Positions 1 through 7,933 of a stretch of DNA of 45,203 nt are shown piece after piece (position 1 is the first letter of the stretch; every line of letters begins with the position of its first letter). The DNA is from an uncultured Pseudoalteromonas sp. Lineage in GTDB: Bacteria; Pseudomonadota; Gammaproteobacteria; Enterobacterales; Alteromonadaceae. The notes beneath the pieces are model-generated. The model was not told the origin of the DNA, did not search any database, and worked only from the letters and a program-made list of their open reading frames with translations. Both the position numbers and the translations under genes were made by a program. The stretch covers positions 1-45,203 of the forward strand of contig CANLRB010000028.1 in the NCBI GenBank assembly GCA_947493455.1. The letters are read 5' to 3'.

Positions 1-398
1 AAACCTGATTATATGACGATATACCAAAGCTTCCTGGCTTGATTAGACACTCAGTACGCGTGCATTAATGCAATGAACTAAGTCGCTTACACCTGGCTTG
101 AGCCTTAAACTAACTGGGTACATATTATTAAACCAGCTTCCTTGAATAGTGCCTTGCTCAGGTTAACCGAAGAATGTCTAGTGCCCCTGCTACATCATAT
201 GGATATGAACTAAAGTAGGCAGCGATGAGATCGCAATAAGAGAGCCTCTATATGTGTTTGCCGTAAGCTACTAGCTTAACCGCCGCATCGACATACGAAG
301 TAAACGAATACGTTTATTGATTAGCGGTCGACCGTCACTATGAAAAAACGGTCAAAAAGAATACTAGTGCCTATTGACAGAGTTAAGGCTCATATGTG
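1..398. mobile_element. Gene-free left edge; possible tail of an IS1111/IS110-type element inserted in an attC site
   Basis: No convincing gene lies here; a frame from base 1 ends at the stop at 40-42 and could be the last codons of an upstream gene. The stretch holds small perfect inverted repeats: TAAACG-AATA-CGTTTA at 301-316 and the palindrome CGGTCGACCG at 325-334. It abuts the cassette gene just where an attC site should begin: only the first bases of attC (TAACA on the minus strand, around 397-401) are present and the rest is missing. IS1111-attC elements are known to insert into attC sites and carry a long noncoding 3' region with RNA structure, so this is my favoured reading. The transposase itself is not in the window, so the call is an inference. 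Confidence 0.25.
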
Positions 399-1040
399 TT
401 AGCTCTCGTCTCCAAGAAGGTGTCTGAATTCATTTTCTAACTCAGTTAGAGCTTCACTGACGTCACCATTTAACTTTTTGATTACGTCGTCCCATTTGTC
501 ATAGTCTATTTTATTTTCAACACCATCAATTTGAAGAGCAAATTGATTAAAATTTATTACTAGCTCTTTATCTATAGCATCAATTTTATTAGCTGTTTCT
601 GTAGGTATATATATTACTTTTGTAGGAAAATACTCTCTGAACGCTTCATGAGCTTTTGCTGCTATTTGTTTTCTTTCGTTTCTAGGAAGGTCGCCTGCTG
701 GTTCAAAAGCTTTTACATAGTCTTTGAACGTAACAATTGTAGTTTTTAACAAAGAATATGTTTTTGCGATAACTTCAGCTCGACTTTCGTGAAGCTTAGA
801 GAACTTCACATGTTTTTCCGCTGCTGCAATACTTAAACTTGCTTTTAACTGCTCAATTTGAATATCTGATTCACTTTTTAGCTGAGCCTTGTGAGTTTCT
901 AATTTTTGATCATACTCGCTTTTAATTACCCCTTTTATTCGTTCAGAAATCCATGATTTAGATAAGAATATGAGGCAAGTGGAAAGCCCTGCACTTACAG
1001 AAGCTGAGGTTAATACTTCTAAAACTAATTCTGATGACAT
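399..1040 (-). CDS. Integron cassette protein with N-terminal membrane helix and coiled coil
   Basis: Protein of 213 residues of unknown function. The start at 1040 (MSSELVLEV) is chosen because AAGGAATCG precedes it and because it lies just inside the cassette boundary; a longer reading to 1115 would run back into the attC hairpin. Residues about 5-30 form a hydrophobic helix, followed by a charged coiled coil (about 38-75) with repeated Lys/Glu/Gln, then an alpha-helical C-terminal half. From memory, similar proteins (TM helix, then a Lys/Glu coiled coil) are common in Vibrio-type superintegron arrays. The stop codon at 399-401 sits inside the TAACA that would open its attC, as usual for cassettes. 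Function is unknown; membrane anchoring is the only safe inference. Confidence 0.7.
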   Translation of the reverse strand: MSSELVLEVLTSASVSAGLSTCLIFLSKSWISERIKGVIKSEYDQKLETHKAQLKSESDIQIEQLKASLSIAAAEKHVKFSKLHESRAEVIAKTYSLLKTTIVTFKDYVKAFEPAGDLPRNERKQIAAKAHEAFREYFPTKVIYIPTETANKIDAIDKELVINFNQFALQIDGVENKIDYDKWDDVIKKLNGDVSEALTELENEFRHLLGDES

Positions 1041-1058
1041 CAACGATTCCTTGTAGAG

Positions 1059-1171
1059 AGCTAACGCTTTGCTAAGGGGCAATTGACTGTTGGCTATACT
1101 AGCGCGAAGCGCCAAGCCAACTGTTAATTGTCCCAGTGAGTTTACGAACGAACTTGAGCAACTTGTTAGGC
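1059..1171 (-). repeat. attC recombination site (VCR-like) between two gene cassettes
   Basis: Read on the minus strand, the site opens with GCCTAAC (1171-1165, matching RYYYAAC) and closes with GTTAGCT (1065-1059, one mismatch to GTTRRRY), giving 113 bp. Two long arms, 1076-1095 and 1115-1134, are nearly perfect reverse complements with a few extra-helical bases, the hallmark of a folded attC. Inside, AGCGC/GCGC gives a short terminal stem. The flanking CCCCTTA and GCTCAAG words resemble Vibrio cholerae repeats. The upstream cassette gene ends on the TAA within GCCTAAC. Confidence 0.85.
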
Positions 1172-1495
1172 ATACTTATCACTACCTTCCCAAGAAACTT
1201 GAACGGAATAACCATGAAAATGAAGAATAATTCCTTCTCCCATTTCAGCTCCATTACTGAACGTTTGTTCGCTGTTTTCGAAATTGATATCGCCACTGTA
1301 GTCACACGGCCCGAAAGAATAACCACTAGAATTAAGTTCATCTATTAGCGTGCCTACTCGCTCAGTTAAAAAGCGTGCTAGATGCTCTCGACCATTAACT
1401 TTTTCATTTTCAAAGTCATTTCGGAGTTTATGATTTAACTCTTCCTGAACTTTGAGCATTTCAGAATAATGCTCATTAGTGGCGATATCTCTCAT
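1166..1495 (-). CDS. Integron cassette protein, hypothetical (109 aa)
   Basis: Small soluble protein of 109 residues with no family I recognise. The N-terminal half (about 1-55) is predicted helical and charged (MRDIATNEHYSEML...), the C-terminal half is probably beta strands ending in FHGYSVQVSWEGSDKYA. The start at 1495 follows AGGGAAAGA at good spacing and lies 14 bases inside the GTTAGGC core site at 1509-1515. The TAA stop overlaps the GCCTAAC that opens the following attC. One gene between two core sites, with almost no spare sequence and no promoter of its own, is the normal build of a mobile gene cassette. Function unknown. Confidence 0.75.
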   Translation of the reverse strand: MRDIATNEHYSEMLKVQEELNHKLRNDFENEKVNGREHLARFLTERVGTLIDELNSSGYSFGPCDYSGDINFENSEQTFSNGAEMGEGIILHFHGYSVQVSWEGSDKYA

Positions 1496-1508
1496 TCTTT
1501 CCCTGTAT

Positions 1509-1515
1509 GCCTAAC
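1509..1515 (-). other. Cassette core site GTTAGGC, start of the visible array
   Basis: On the minus strand this reads GTTAGGC, matching GTTRRRY, and marks the 5' boundary of the 109-residue cassette. No attI site or intI gene is seen beyond it; the next gene is hrpB. The array is therefore either a cluster of attC lacking an integrase, or a cassette pair inserted away from its platform. Confidence 0.6.
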
Positions 1516-1524
1516 AATTTAATA

Positions 1525-1564
1525 GTGCGCAAATCGCGCATATTTCTGATTCGCGGTCGCGCAC
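1525..1564. repeat. Imperfect inverted repeat rich in GCGC, cassette-array/hrpB junction
   Basis: GTGCGC...CGCG at 1525-1539 pairs with CGCG...GCGCAC at 1552-1564. The right arm is followed by TTTTCTGAATA, closely matching the sequence after the perfect palindrome at 1651-1673. The two structures look like copies of one repeat unit. The rest of the 1516-1836 gap is AT-rich with no gene seen. Confidence 0.5.
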
Positions 1565-1650
1565 TTTTCTGAATACGTTAGTTTTAACAAAATTGATAAC
1601 TCATTGCCAGTATTATTAAAAATGCGTATTACGGATTTTTAATAATGATA

Positions 1651-1673
1651 AAAGTGCGCAACTTGCGCACTTT
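1651..1673 (-). terminator. Perfect 11-bp inverted repeat downstream of hrpB, likely terminator
   Basis: AAAGTGCGCAA and TTGCGCACTTT flank a single C. In the hrpB direction the stem is followed by TTATCATTATT, so it could end hrpB transcription. Its resemblance to the 1525-1564 structure raises the alternative that it is a small mobile or extragenic palindromic repeat. The one-base loop would really open to four or five bases. Confidence 0.5.
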
Positions 1674-1836
1674 ATTGAATATGGGGGAAAGTTGATAGTT
1701 CAGCAGTTAAAAAATAAGGATTTTACATAATATCAATGTCCGTTCTTCGCTCATACCACCCAGAAAAATGTAAACCAACTCTACGAAAATGCACAAAAAA
1801 CGAGCTAGTAAATTGTAGAGAATCAATCTACTAAGA

Positions 1837-4263
1837 TTACATACGGCTTTTAACTCGATTTGTCGCGACACTCGTTGCGGGGTCGTCTGGCCAAAAGTGT
1901 TTTGGGTAGCGTCCTTTCATTTCTTTTTGCACATCTTTATAACTATTTTGCCAAAAGTGCGCGAGATCTTGCGTAATTTGTAAGGGTCGCATCGCCGGCG
2001 AGAGCAACTCCATTGCAAGGGCTAGGTTTCCATTTAATAAAGATGGCGTTGCCGTTAACCCGTACACCTCTTGCATTTTTACCGCTAACTTTGCAGGGCC
2101 ATTTAGTTGGTATTGAACTTTAATAAATGAGCCTGTGGGAACTTTAAGCCGCTTTGGTAGCAACTCGTCGAGCTTTTGTTGCTGTTGCCACGACATTTGG
2201 GCCAGCACCGCCTCAGTTAAATCAAGTTTTTTTAACTGCTCTAGCGAATTGATACCCTCTATAAAAGGCGCTAACCACGTTGTTAAATTATCGAGCAAAA
2301 TAGATTGGTTTATAGTTTCAAACTCATTAGGTAAGTATGTCCCTGCCAATTCCATGCGTACCAAAAGTTGTTCAACAGATGCAAGATTTAACAGTGCCAA
2401 GCCTTTTTTATGGATCAGGGAAAGCCAAGCTTGCGTTCGCATCGCCACATCCATTCCATTTGGATTGGCACTTTCTTTCACCACAACCGCACCAATACAC
2501 TCTTGTTTTGCCGCAATAAAACGGCCTGTTTTTTCCTGGTACTCACATACCTCTCGCTCACTGAAAAGATGCGGCAGTGCACCTTTAAGCAAACTTAATT
2601 CTGCTGTACAGCCGCTGTATACCTGTTGACCTTGCACTCCGCCCATATTAGCGATACATAAAAAATCATCATGTAACGGAAAGTCTGAATGTAATTTAGC
2701 GCCCGCGCCATTTGCCAAGATTAATCCTTGGCCGCGTCGTTTCGCGATGCGATCTGGATAAGCTAAGGCGACCACAATTGCTAAATAGTCAATTGGCAAA
2801 GTCGTAACAGGCTTCACGCCCAATTTTTTTAGCCAATAATCTCGCTGCAATTTAAAGCTTGGGTGTGGTGTTGTGAGTTGTTGATTTAAACTCAATGCTA
2901 AATCGGCAGATGAACGGTTCGCCGCTTCCTGTAGGGCAACAAAATAAATAGCCAATACATAAATGCCGGGATAGTCTTTATCTAGCTCCTTTGCCTTTAA
3001 TAACGTATGTGCAAAGCGTAAGTCACTGCCAAAGCGCAGCATCTCAGAACCAAGCGACGTCAGTTTTGCATTATCATCAAACGCCTGCAGCATTTTTAAA
3101 AGTTTAGTTGCTTGACTCATTTGCGCCGGCGTTGGCCTATCCAACAAAGTTAATTCATCAACAGTTGCGCCCCACGCATATGTTTCAAGTAACAAAGTGC
3201 TAATATCACTGGTGAGAATTGATGGCAATTCAGAATGAGGACGCCGCTCAAACTCTTCTTTTGTACCAAGGCGATAAACACACCCAGGTTCAATACGCCC
3301 AGCACGGCCTGCTCTTTGAATGGCAGATGACTTTGAGATATTGGTCGTCTCCAATTGAGACACGCCATTTTTTAAATTAAACCGGCTTTGTCGCTGCTTA
3401 CCACTATCGATAACAATGCGGATGCCTTCAATCGTAAGACTGGTTTCGGCAACATTGGTCGCCAAGACGACTTTGCGTATCCCGTCACCAGGTTTCGCCA
3501 TGGCCCGTTGTTGCTCGCTTTTATTTTGCGAACCAATTAATTGATGTAATTCGATATTCGAGGCTAAGTTTTTACTTTCCAATTGTTGATGCACATACGT
3601 AATTTCTTTTTGTCCAGGTAAGAATACCAATACGCTGCCATATTCGTCATTAAGTGCTTGCAGCACAACGTCAACAATCTGTTCCAACCAATTTTTATTT
3701 TTAGCACTCGTTATATAGTTTTCATCGATTGGATAACTGCGCCCGTCGCTTTTTATCACCTCACAATCTAAAACGTCACTAAGCTTTGAGTGCTCAAGCG
3801 TCGCCGACATAATTAAAATCTTTAAGTCATCACGAAACGCAGCCTGACTTTCAAGCGCAAATGCAAGTCCCATATCGGCGGGCAATGAACGCTCATGAAA
3901 CTCATCAAAAATAATTAAATCAACACCCGTCAGTTCTGGATCTGACTGCAATTTTCGTGTTAACAGCCCTTCAGTCACAATTTCGAGCTTTGTTTGAGAA
4001 CTCACCTTGGTTTCGCCACGCATACGTAAACCAACCGTTTCGCCGACTTGCTCACCCAAACACTGTGCGAGGTAAAGAGCAATATTGCGCGCAGCAACAC
4101 GTCGAGGCTCAAGTAGCACAATATGGTTGTAGTGCTTATCCTTTATTAATTGCAATGGCAACCAAGTTGACTTACCCGCACCGGGAGGGGCTTGTAAAAT
4201 AGCGGTTGGATTATCTTTTAAATAATGAACAAGTTCTGAATATACTTGGCTGACTGGTAACAC
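1837..4263 (-). CDS. hrpB: ATP-dependent RNA helicase HrpB
   Basis: DEAH/DExH-box helicase of 808 residues, the normal length for HrpB. Walker A APPGAGKST lies at residues 25-33, the Walker B box is DEFH at 120-123 (followed by ERS, typical of HrpB), then MSATLE and QRAGRAGR, which bind nucleic acid and ATP in superfamily 2. The long C-terminal region is the HrpB-specific part. The family is a cytoplasmic RNA helicase whose physiological role in bacteria is poorly defined. The start is GTG at 4263 (no in-frame ATG nearby); GAGA lies a few bases upstream. It is divergent from thpR, the same neighbour as in E. coli, which supports both calls. Confidence 0.95.
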   Translation of the reverse strand: MLPVSQVYSELVHYLKDNPTAILQAPPGAGKSTWLPLQLIKDKHYNHIVLLEPRRVAARNIALYLAQCLGEQVGETVGLRMRGETKVSSQTKLEIVTEGLLTRKLQSDPELTGVDLIIFDEFHERSLPADMGLAFALESQAAFRDDLKILIMSATLEHSKLSDVLDCEVIKSDGRSYPIDENYITSAKNKNWLEQIVDVVLQALNDEYGSVLVFLPGQKEITYVHQQLESKNLASNIELHQLIGSQNKSEQQRAMAKPGDGIRKVVLATNVAETSLTIEGIRIVIDSGKQRQSRFNLKNGVSQLETTNISKSSAIQRAGRAGRIEPGCVYRLGTKEEFERRPHSELPSILTSDISTLLLETYAWGATVDELTLLDRPTPAQMSQATKLLKMLQAFDDNAKLTSLGSEMLRFGSDLRFAHTLLKAKELDKDYPGIYVLAIYFVALQEAANRSSADLALSLNQQLTTPHPSFKLQRDYWLKKLGVKPVTTLPIDYLAIVVALAYPDRIAKRRGQGLILANGAGAKLHSDFPLHDDFLCIANMGGVQGQQVYSGCTAELSLLKGALPHLFSEREVCEYQEKTGRFIAAKQECIGAVVVKESANPNGMDVAMRTQAWLSLIHKKGLALLNLASVEQLLVRMELAGTYLPNEFETINQSILLDNLTTWLAPFIEGINSLEQLKKLDLTEAVLAQMSWQQQQKLDELLPKRLKVPTGSFIKVQYQLNGPAKLAVKMQEVYGLTATPSLLNGNLALAMELLSPAMRPLQITQDLAHFWQNSYKDVQKEMKGRYPKHFWPDDPATSVATNRVKSRM

Positions 4264-4366
4264 ATTGGCGTCTCTATATCTGTGATAAAACTAAGTTTAC
4301 CGAAAAAGACTCGTCAAATTGAAATTTTTTGTCAAAATAACAGGAAAAATTTATAACGAATGCGAC

Positions 4367-4897
4367 ATGAGTGATATCACAAAACGGCTTTTCTTTGGCT
4401 TAGCGCTTGATGAGCACAGTAAAACGCATATCTACAATTGGTTGACACGCGATGTTAAAACATATCGCCCGCTGATCAATAAAAACAACTTACATCTTAC
4501 ACTCGCGTTTTTAGGCAACGTGAACGCCAACGATGAAAAACGCTACATAAGCTATGCAGAGCAAATCAAAGCAAAGTCGTTTGCGCTCAGTTTTGGCGAT
4601 ACAGGTTATTGGCAACAAACTGGTATTTTTTATTTACGACCAAGTGGCATACCTAAGCAACTCGACATGCTTGCAAGTAGCTTACGTAATAAATCTCATA
4701 AATTAGCGACCTATCACAACCCGTTTGCGTTTAACCCCCACATCACCTTAGTGCGCGGTGCAAAGCGTCAAGAGCCCACGGTTTATAACAAAATGGCGCC
4801 ACTTAATTATAAATTTAAACAGTTCACCTTATTCCATTCAACTCGTATCGACAACCAACTTACTTATGTGCCGATACAGCATTTTTCGCTACTTTAA
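4367..4897 (+). CDS. thpR: RNA 2',3'-cyclic phosphodiesterase (2H family, LigT/ThpR)
   Basis: Protein of 176 residues of the 2H phosphoesterase family, with the two diagnostic motifs HLTL (His43) and HITL (His125). The family opens 2',3'-cyclic phosphates on RNA and can run a reversible 2'-5' ligation in vitro. The start is set at the ATG at 4367 (MSDITKRLFFGLAL), because homologues begin just before RLFFGL; a TTG-started reading from 4319 would add 16 residues unlike the family. It is divergent from hrpB. Its 3' end overlaps the convergent response-regulator gene by 9 bp. Confidence 0.9.
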   Translation: MSDITKRLFFGLALDEHSKTHIYNWLTRDVKTYRPLINKNNLHLTLAFLGNVNANDEKRYISYAEQIKAKSFALSFGDTGYWQQTGIFYLRPSGIPKQLDMLASSLRNKSHKLATYHNPFAFNPHITLVRGAKRQEPTVYNKMAPLNYKFKQFTLFHSTRIDNQLTYVPIQHFSLL

Positions 4898-5986
4898 TTG
4901 GCGCTGAAAGTCTTCCATCACTTCATTCAGTGAAGTAATAAGTTGATGATGGCTATTTGCTAAATGCTCAAATTTAAGCAAGGTTTCATCGGTCACATGA
5001 GTCAGTTTTTCTTCTTCATCATTAGTCAACTCGAGCTGACTGAAAATTTCAAAAAAGGCCAATGATTGCTTTGTTTGTATCTCTTGGGTTTCACTATTAA
5101 AGTTTGACATTTTTTTCTTTAAATTTGCCAATTCATTGCTGACTTTTTTAAAATAAAGACGTTTAACGTAATTTTGATTTAAAACATTCACTTGATGGTT
5201 AGCACATTCAATATAAGCGGCTAGCACATCGTTAAATTGCCCGAGCTTAACTTCATCCAGCGGCATATTTTTGACCAAGATACAAATATCACTGTCTTGG
5301 AAAAAACTGCGGCGACCCGCTACCACAATGCGTTTGTCGTTTTGCATCACTAACTTAAATAAATCCTGCTCAATACCACTGGCTTCAAGTGCAGGGTTAT
5401 CCCAATAACTCAAGCGTGTATTCTCATTGATAGCAACGGCGACATTGAGCTCTAAGCTTTGCATAAATCCAAATAAACTTACCAGTAACTCATCAAAGGA
5501 TTCACACGATAAACAATCCTGAATAGCTCTTGCTGCAGATCCCCATACAAAAGAGTCTGACATCGCTGAAAAAACAAGTTGATTCGACTCACTTTCAGCT
5601 TGTTTTAAACTTTTAAATTCATGACGATTTTTAAGTGCACGCATCACTTTCAAGTTGAATAAAGCCGGAGCGAACTCTTTTTTATCTATCCAGTCACATG
5701 CCCCGCAATCAAATGCGGCCATTTTCACATCAAGCTCATCAGAACCACTTAAAAACAAAATCACCGGCGGGTCTTGTTGTTGGCTAAATTGTTTTGCTAA
5801 TTCAACGCCATTACCATCAGGAAAAGTGTAATCGAGAATAACGACATCAAAAGAATGACTTTCATTCAATTGTTCAGCTTGATGAACGCTAAACGCACTT
5901 TCAACTTGAAAGCTGTCGCCTAATGTCATGGCAATCAATTCATTCAGACAAACATCATCTTCAGCGATGAGCGCTTTATACGTCAT
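4889..5986 (-). CDS. Response regulator with REC domain and uncharacterised C-terminal domain
   Basis: Protein of 365 residues. Residues 1-120 form a REC domain with acidic pocket E9/D10/D11, phosphoacceptor Asp52 (VILDYTFPDG) and Lys near 108. The remaining 240 residues match no output domain I know: no HTH, GGDEF, EAL, HD or kinase motif. They look like a mixed domain (about 140-275) followed by a helical coiled-coil region to the end. The start at 5986 (MTYKALIAEDD) follows TAGGAGC; a longer frame to 6076 lies in the amtB terminator region. It sits downstream of amtB but behind a terminator, so it is probably a separate unit. The partner kinase is not evident. Confidence 0.8.
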   Translation of the reverse strand: MTYKALIAEDDVCLNELIAMTLGDSFQVESAFSVHQAEQLNESHSFDVVILDYTFPDGNGVELAKQFSQQQDPPVILFLSGSDELDVKMAAFDCGACDWIDKKEFAPALFNLKVMRALKNRHEFKSLKQAESESNQLVFSAMSDSFVWGSAARAIQDCLSCESFDELLVSLFGFMQSLELNVAVAINENTRLSYWDNPALEASGIEQDLFKLVMQNDKRIVVAGRRSFFQDSDICILVKNMPLDEVKLGQFNDVLAAYIECANHQVNVLNQNYVKRLYFKKVSNELANLKKKMSNFNSETQEIQTKQSLAFFEIFSQLELTNDEEEKLTHVTDETLLKFEHLANSHHQLITSLNEVMEDFQRQLK

Positions 5987-6037
5987 TGTCGCTCCTAGTT
6001 GTATTATTTCTAATATACAAATAATAGACGACATCAA

Positions 6038-6074
6038 TAAAAAAGCCCGAGCATCATCATGTCTCGAGCTTTTC
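6038..6074 (-). terminator. Rho-independent terminator after amtB
   Basis: On the minus strand GAAAAGCTCGAG pairs with CTCGGGCTTTTTT across an ATGATGATG-type loop, followed by the T-run. It closes the glnK-amtB unit and separates it from the response regulator downstream. Confidence 0.85.
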
Positions 6075-6095
6075 AACTGTAACTAAATATTCAAT

Positions 6096-7328
6096 TTAAA
6101 TTGAACTACGTACCGTTACAAACTCTGGATACGCATCAACACCACAGTCATGTTGGTCCATACCATTGATTTCTTCTTCTTCACCGACCCGAATGCCCAT
6201 TGTCTTTTTAAGGATTGCCCATACAATAAACGACGCAGCAAAAACATAGCCGAATATTACCAGCGCACCAATCAACTGGTTAACAAAAGTCGCGTCACTA
6301 CTTGATAATGGCACGCACATTAAGCCAATAAATCCGCACACGCCGTGCACTGAAATCGCACCAACAGGGTCATCAATTTTTGCTTTATCAAGGAACACAA
6401 TACTGAATACTACGCTTATGCCACCGATAGATCCCAGTAATATCGCCATTAACGGACTCGGCGCTGCCGGTTCAGCCGTGATCACAACAAGCCCTGCGAG
6501 TGCACCGTTTAGCACCATCGTCAAATCAGCTTTTCGCCATAGTAATTTACACAGTAGCAGTGATGCTGTCGCACCCGCTGCAGCTGCCGCATTGGTGTTG
6601 AGTAAAATTTGACTCACTGCCGTTGCATTTTCCTTATCTGATAGTAGCAATTGTGAGCCCCCGTTAAAGCCAAACCAGCCCATCCATAAAATAAAAGTAC
6701 CGAGTGTTGCCAGCGGTAAATTTGAGCCAGGAATTGGGTAAATTTCACCATTTTTACCATACTTACCTTTACGAGCGCCAAGCAATAACACACCTGCTAA
6801 CGCAGCGGCAGCGCCTGCCATATGAACAATTCCAGAACCAGCAAAATCGACGAAGCCCATTTCAGATAAAAAGCCGCCGCCCCAAGTCCAATAACCTTCA
6901 AGTGGATAGATAAATCCAGTGAGTACGACACAAAATACTAAAAATGCCCATAATTTCATTCGTTCAGCCACCGCCCCCGAGACAATCGACATTGCAGTCG
7001 CGACAAAAACAACTTGGAAAAAGAAATCAGACTGTAACGCATGGTCCGCATCACTTGCTTGTTCGCCAATCAGAGCACCGAGAGAGGGGATAAAACCGCC
7101 TTCTGTATTGTCAACGTACATAATGTTATAACCAACCAACAAATAAACCGTACACGCAATTGCATACAAGGCCACATTTTTGGTCAAAATTTCAGTGGTA
7201 TTTTTTGAGCGAACAAGGCCAGCTTCTAACATTGCAAAGCCTGCCGCCATCCACATTACCAGTACACCTGAGATTAAAAAATAAAACGTATCAAGTGCAA
7301 ACTTAAGTTCAACAACTGTATTTTCCAT
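6096..7328 (-). CDS. amtB: Ammonium transporter AmtB
   Basis: Amt/Rh-family inner-membrane channel, 410 residues with about eleven hydrophobic helices. Family signatures seen include AMLEAGLVRSKNT in helix 1-2, the pore histidine region SGIVHMAGAAAALAG, and the second conserved histidine in ISVHGVCGFIG. The C-terminal tail (VGEEEEINGMDQHDCGVDAYPEF) is the usual GlnK-contact segment. It imports ammonium when external supply is low and is blocked by unmodified GlnK. The start at 7328 is 10 bp after the glnK stop, so the pair is one operon. No cleavable signal peptide is seen. Confidence 0.95.
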   Translation of the reverse strand: MENTVVELKFALDTFYFLISGVLVMWMAAGFAMLEAGLVRSKNTTEILTKNVALYAIACTVYLLVGYNIMYVDNTEGGFIPSLGALIGEQASDADHALQSDFFFQVVFVATAMSIVSGAVAERMKLWAFLVFCVVLTGFIYPLEGYWTWGGGFLSEMGFVDFAGSGIVHMAGAAAALAGVLLLGARKGKYGKNGEIYPIPGSNLPLATLGTFILWMGWFGFNGGSQLLLSDKENATAVSQILLNTNAAAAAGATASLLLCKLLWRKADLTMVLNGALAGLVVITAEPAAPSPLMAILLGSIGGISVVFSIVFLDKAKIDDPVGAISVHGVCGFIGLMCVPLSSSDATFVNQLIGALVIFGYVFAASFIVWAILKKTMGIRVGEEEEINGMDQHDCGVDAYPEFVTVRSSI

Positions 7329-7338
7329 GCTACCTACC

Positions 7339-7677
7339 TCAAATCGCCGCTTCGTCTAATTCACCAGTGCGAATACGCACTATTTGTTCAAGGTCGTACA
7401 CAAAAATTTTGCCGTCCCCTATTTTTCCCGTTGATGCAATCTCGCTAATCGCCTCAACGACCCGTTCGACATTGTCACTGCGTGTTGCAATCTCAACCTT
7501 AATCTTGGGAATAAAATCAACTTGATATTCAGCTCCGCGATACAATTCAGTATGCCCTCGCTGACGTCCAAAGCCTTTCACATCAACCACTGTCATTCCT
7601 TCCACACCTAAATCAGATAACGCTTCGCGCACATCATCTAATTTAAAGGGTTTTATAATGGCACTTATCATTTTCAT
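7339..7677 (-). CDS. glnK: Nitrogen regulatory PII protein GlnK
   Basis: Protein of 112 residues, exactly the PII length. Starts MKMISAIIKPFKLDDVREAL after AAAGGTG at good spacing, so the start is 7677 and not the longer frame to 7719. The T-loop carries Tyr46 and the uridylylated Tyr51 (GAEYQVDF), and the C-terminal signature GKIGDGKIFV is present. It reads glutamine and 2-oxoglutarate levels and gates AmtB at the membrane. Linkage to amtB and the sigma54/NtrC-type upstream region favour GlnK over GlnB. Confidence 0.93.
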   Translation of the reverse strand: MKMISAIIKPFKLDDVREALSDLGVEGMTVVDVKGFGRQRGHTELYRGAEYQVDFIPKIKVEIATRSDNVERVVEAISEIASTGKIGDGKIFVYDLEQIVRIRTGELDEAAI

Positions 7678-7714
7678 AGTTTGCACCTTTTGATTATGTA
7701 TTTTATTTAAACAA

Positions 7715-7731
7715 ACCAAGCTTTATGCCAA
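7715..7731 (-). promoter_or_regulatory. Sigma54 (-24/-12) promoter of glnK-amtB
   Basis: The minus strand reads TTGGCATAAAGCTTGGT. The -24 GG and the -12 element have the exact 10-base spacing of sigma54 promoters; the -12 dinucleotide is GG where GC is usual. The predicted start site would lie about 25-30 bases before the glnK ATG. Confidence 0.65.
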
Positions 7732-7792
7732 CTTAAAAACTTTATATTTTTTATAATGTTAAGAATTTAACAAAGGGTTACATTTCTTTTTT

Positions 7793-7809
7793 TGCACAAT
7801 AAAGGTGCG
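7793..7809 (-). promoter_or_regulatory. NtrC-type enhancer site upstream of glnK
   Basis: TGCACAATAAAGGTGCG (plus strand) is a 17-bp dyad close to the NtrC consensus TGCACC-N5-GGTGCA. It lies about 80 bases upstream of the -12 element, a normal enhancer distance. A weaker half-site ending TGGTGCA lies at 7824-7840, as in paired NtrC enhancers. The region is shared with the divergent kinase operon starting at 7934. Confidence 0.65.
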
Positions 7810-7933
7810 TATTACAAGCGACCGCGCCCGATTTGGTGCAATACAACAAATGAATAACTCTTGCTAAAAATTGTCAATTTGACACAATGAGAAGGACTCT
7901 ATTGAGTGTTTATCACAGGAACAAAAAAGCACC

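Noticed and set aside
1099-1348. Overlapping short frames on both strands in the cassette region
   Set aside because: They cover the attC hairpin and overlap the better supported 109-codon cassette gene.
2135-2629. Plus-strand frame of 164 codons inside hrpB
   Set aside because: Antisense shadow of the helicase gene; no ribosome site and no family.
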